The translations under genes were made by a program, and so were the position numbers. A stretch of 31,105 bases of DNA from JANOGU01 sp964499865 (lineage in GTDB: Bacteria > Pseudomonadota > Alphaproteobacteria > Rhodobacterales > Rhodobacteraceae). Below are positions 30,867 through 31,105 of the stretch, piece after piece. Numbering within the stretch: the stretch's first letter is position 1; each line of letters begins with the position of its first letter. The notes below the pieces were generated by a model. The model searched no databases, was not told the origin of the DNA, and saw only the letters and a program-made list of their open reading frames with translations. The stretch spans positions 1 through 31,105 of the forward strand of contig CAZCPY010000022.1 in NCBI GenBank assembly GCA_964499865.1, written 5' to 3'.

Positions 30867-31105
30867 ATGCTGACCCTGCCCACCGCCGACGGCCGCCTTG
30901 AACCCTACCACCTGACCGGCACGCCGCTGGTCCCGCGCGCGCCCCGCGTGACGCTGACCCGCACCGCCCTTGCCGCGGCGCATGTGGTGTCGGACCCGCT
31001 GCGGGAACGGAACCCCTGGGACACGCGCCCCGCGGTCGACTGGGACACCACGCTCGCCTTCCGGCAGGGCCTGTGGGACCAGGGCCTTGGCCTGGCCGAG
31101 GCGAT
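30867..31105 (+). CDS. DUF993 family protein, N-terminal part (cut by window end)
   Basis: Only 79 residues are present. MLTLPTADGRLEPYHLTGTPL, AAAHVVSDPL, NPWDTRPAVDWDTTLAFRQGLWDQGLGLAEA matches my recollection of the start of DUF993 proteins. These are TIM-barrel proteins related to class I aldolases of the dihydrodipicolinate synthase/N-acetylneuraminate lyase group. A retro-aldol or related lyase reaction is therefore plausible. It is the thirteenth gene of the operon and the operon may continue. The start is at ATG 30867; the ribosome binding site is poor. Confidence 0.75.
   Translation, partial: MLTLPTADGRLEPYHLTGTPLVPRAPRVTLTRTALAAAHVVSDPLRERNPWDTRPAVDWDTTLAFRQGLWDQGLGLAEA

Overview
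The window reads as chromosomal DNA of a high-GC alphaproteobacterium, most likely Rhodobacterales (Rhodobacteraceae/Paracoccaceae). The basis is strongly GC-rich third positions, a flagellin-flaF-flbT set, an hemD-mic60-hemY cluster next to divergent tsaD-gpsA, and many ATGA/GTGA stop-start overlaps. This is inferred from gene content; no database search was possible. No phage, transposase, CRISPR or rRNA was seen.

Layout. 1-3000: the 3' end of ahcY, a convergent NTF2-like gene, a class I SAM methyltransferase, a DUF2853 gene with a good terminator, and an Fsr-like MFS exporter. 3006-3145: no gene, but a promoter, a stable hairpin and an intrinsic terminator that together look like a small RNA. 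3200-6276 (minus strand): a compact operon read in the order tsaD, gpsA, YciI-like, EVE-domain, DUF1761. 6322-9712 (plus strand): hemD, a bacterial Mic60/mitofilin homologue and HemY, the last with a C-terminal four-cysteine ribbon. A tRNA-Thr(CGT) with its own promoter follows.

9859-17276 is a flagellar block: flgD and fliK on the minus strand; then, on the plus strand, a rod-binding FlgJ-type protein, a FlgN-like protein, flagellin, flaF, flbT and a DUF1217 protein. Both flagellar control regions hold TTAN-N7-TTAN direct repeats that resemble degenerate CtrA boxes, and a 10-bp GC hairpin separates flagellin from flaF.

17398 to the end is one long, tightly packed catabolic operon. It starts at a clear promoter with an overlapping palindromic operator. 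Order: Gfo/Idh/MocA dehydrogenase, class I CoA-transferase, enoyl-CoA hydratase, aldehyde dehydrogenase, a complete glucose/mannose-type (CUT1) ABC importer, a GMC oxidoreductase, an SDR, a second GMC oxidoreductase, a Dabb-domain protein and the start of a DUF993 (aldolase-like TIM barrel) protein. The combination of sugar-type uptake, several alcohol/sugar oxidoreductases, a putative lyase and CoA-thioester chemistry does not match any standard sugar pathway I can name. It is the best candidate here for an undescribed system. Three consecutive hairpins, two of them overlapping 24-nt palindromes, sit between the binding-protein gene and the permease genes.
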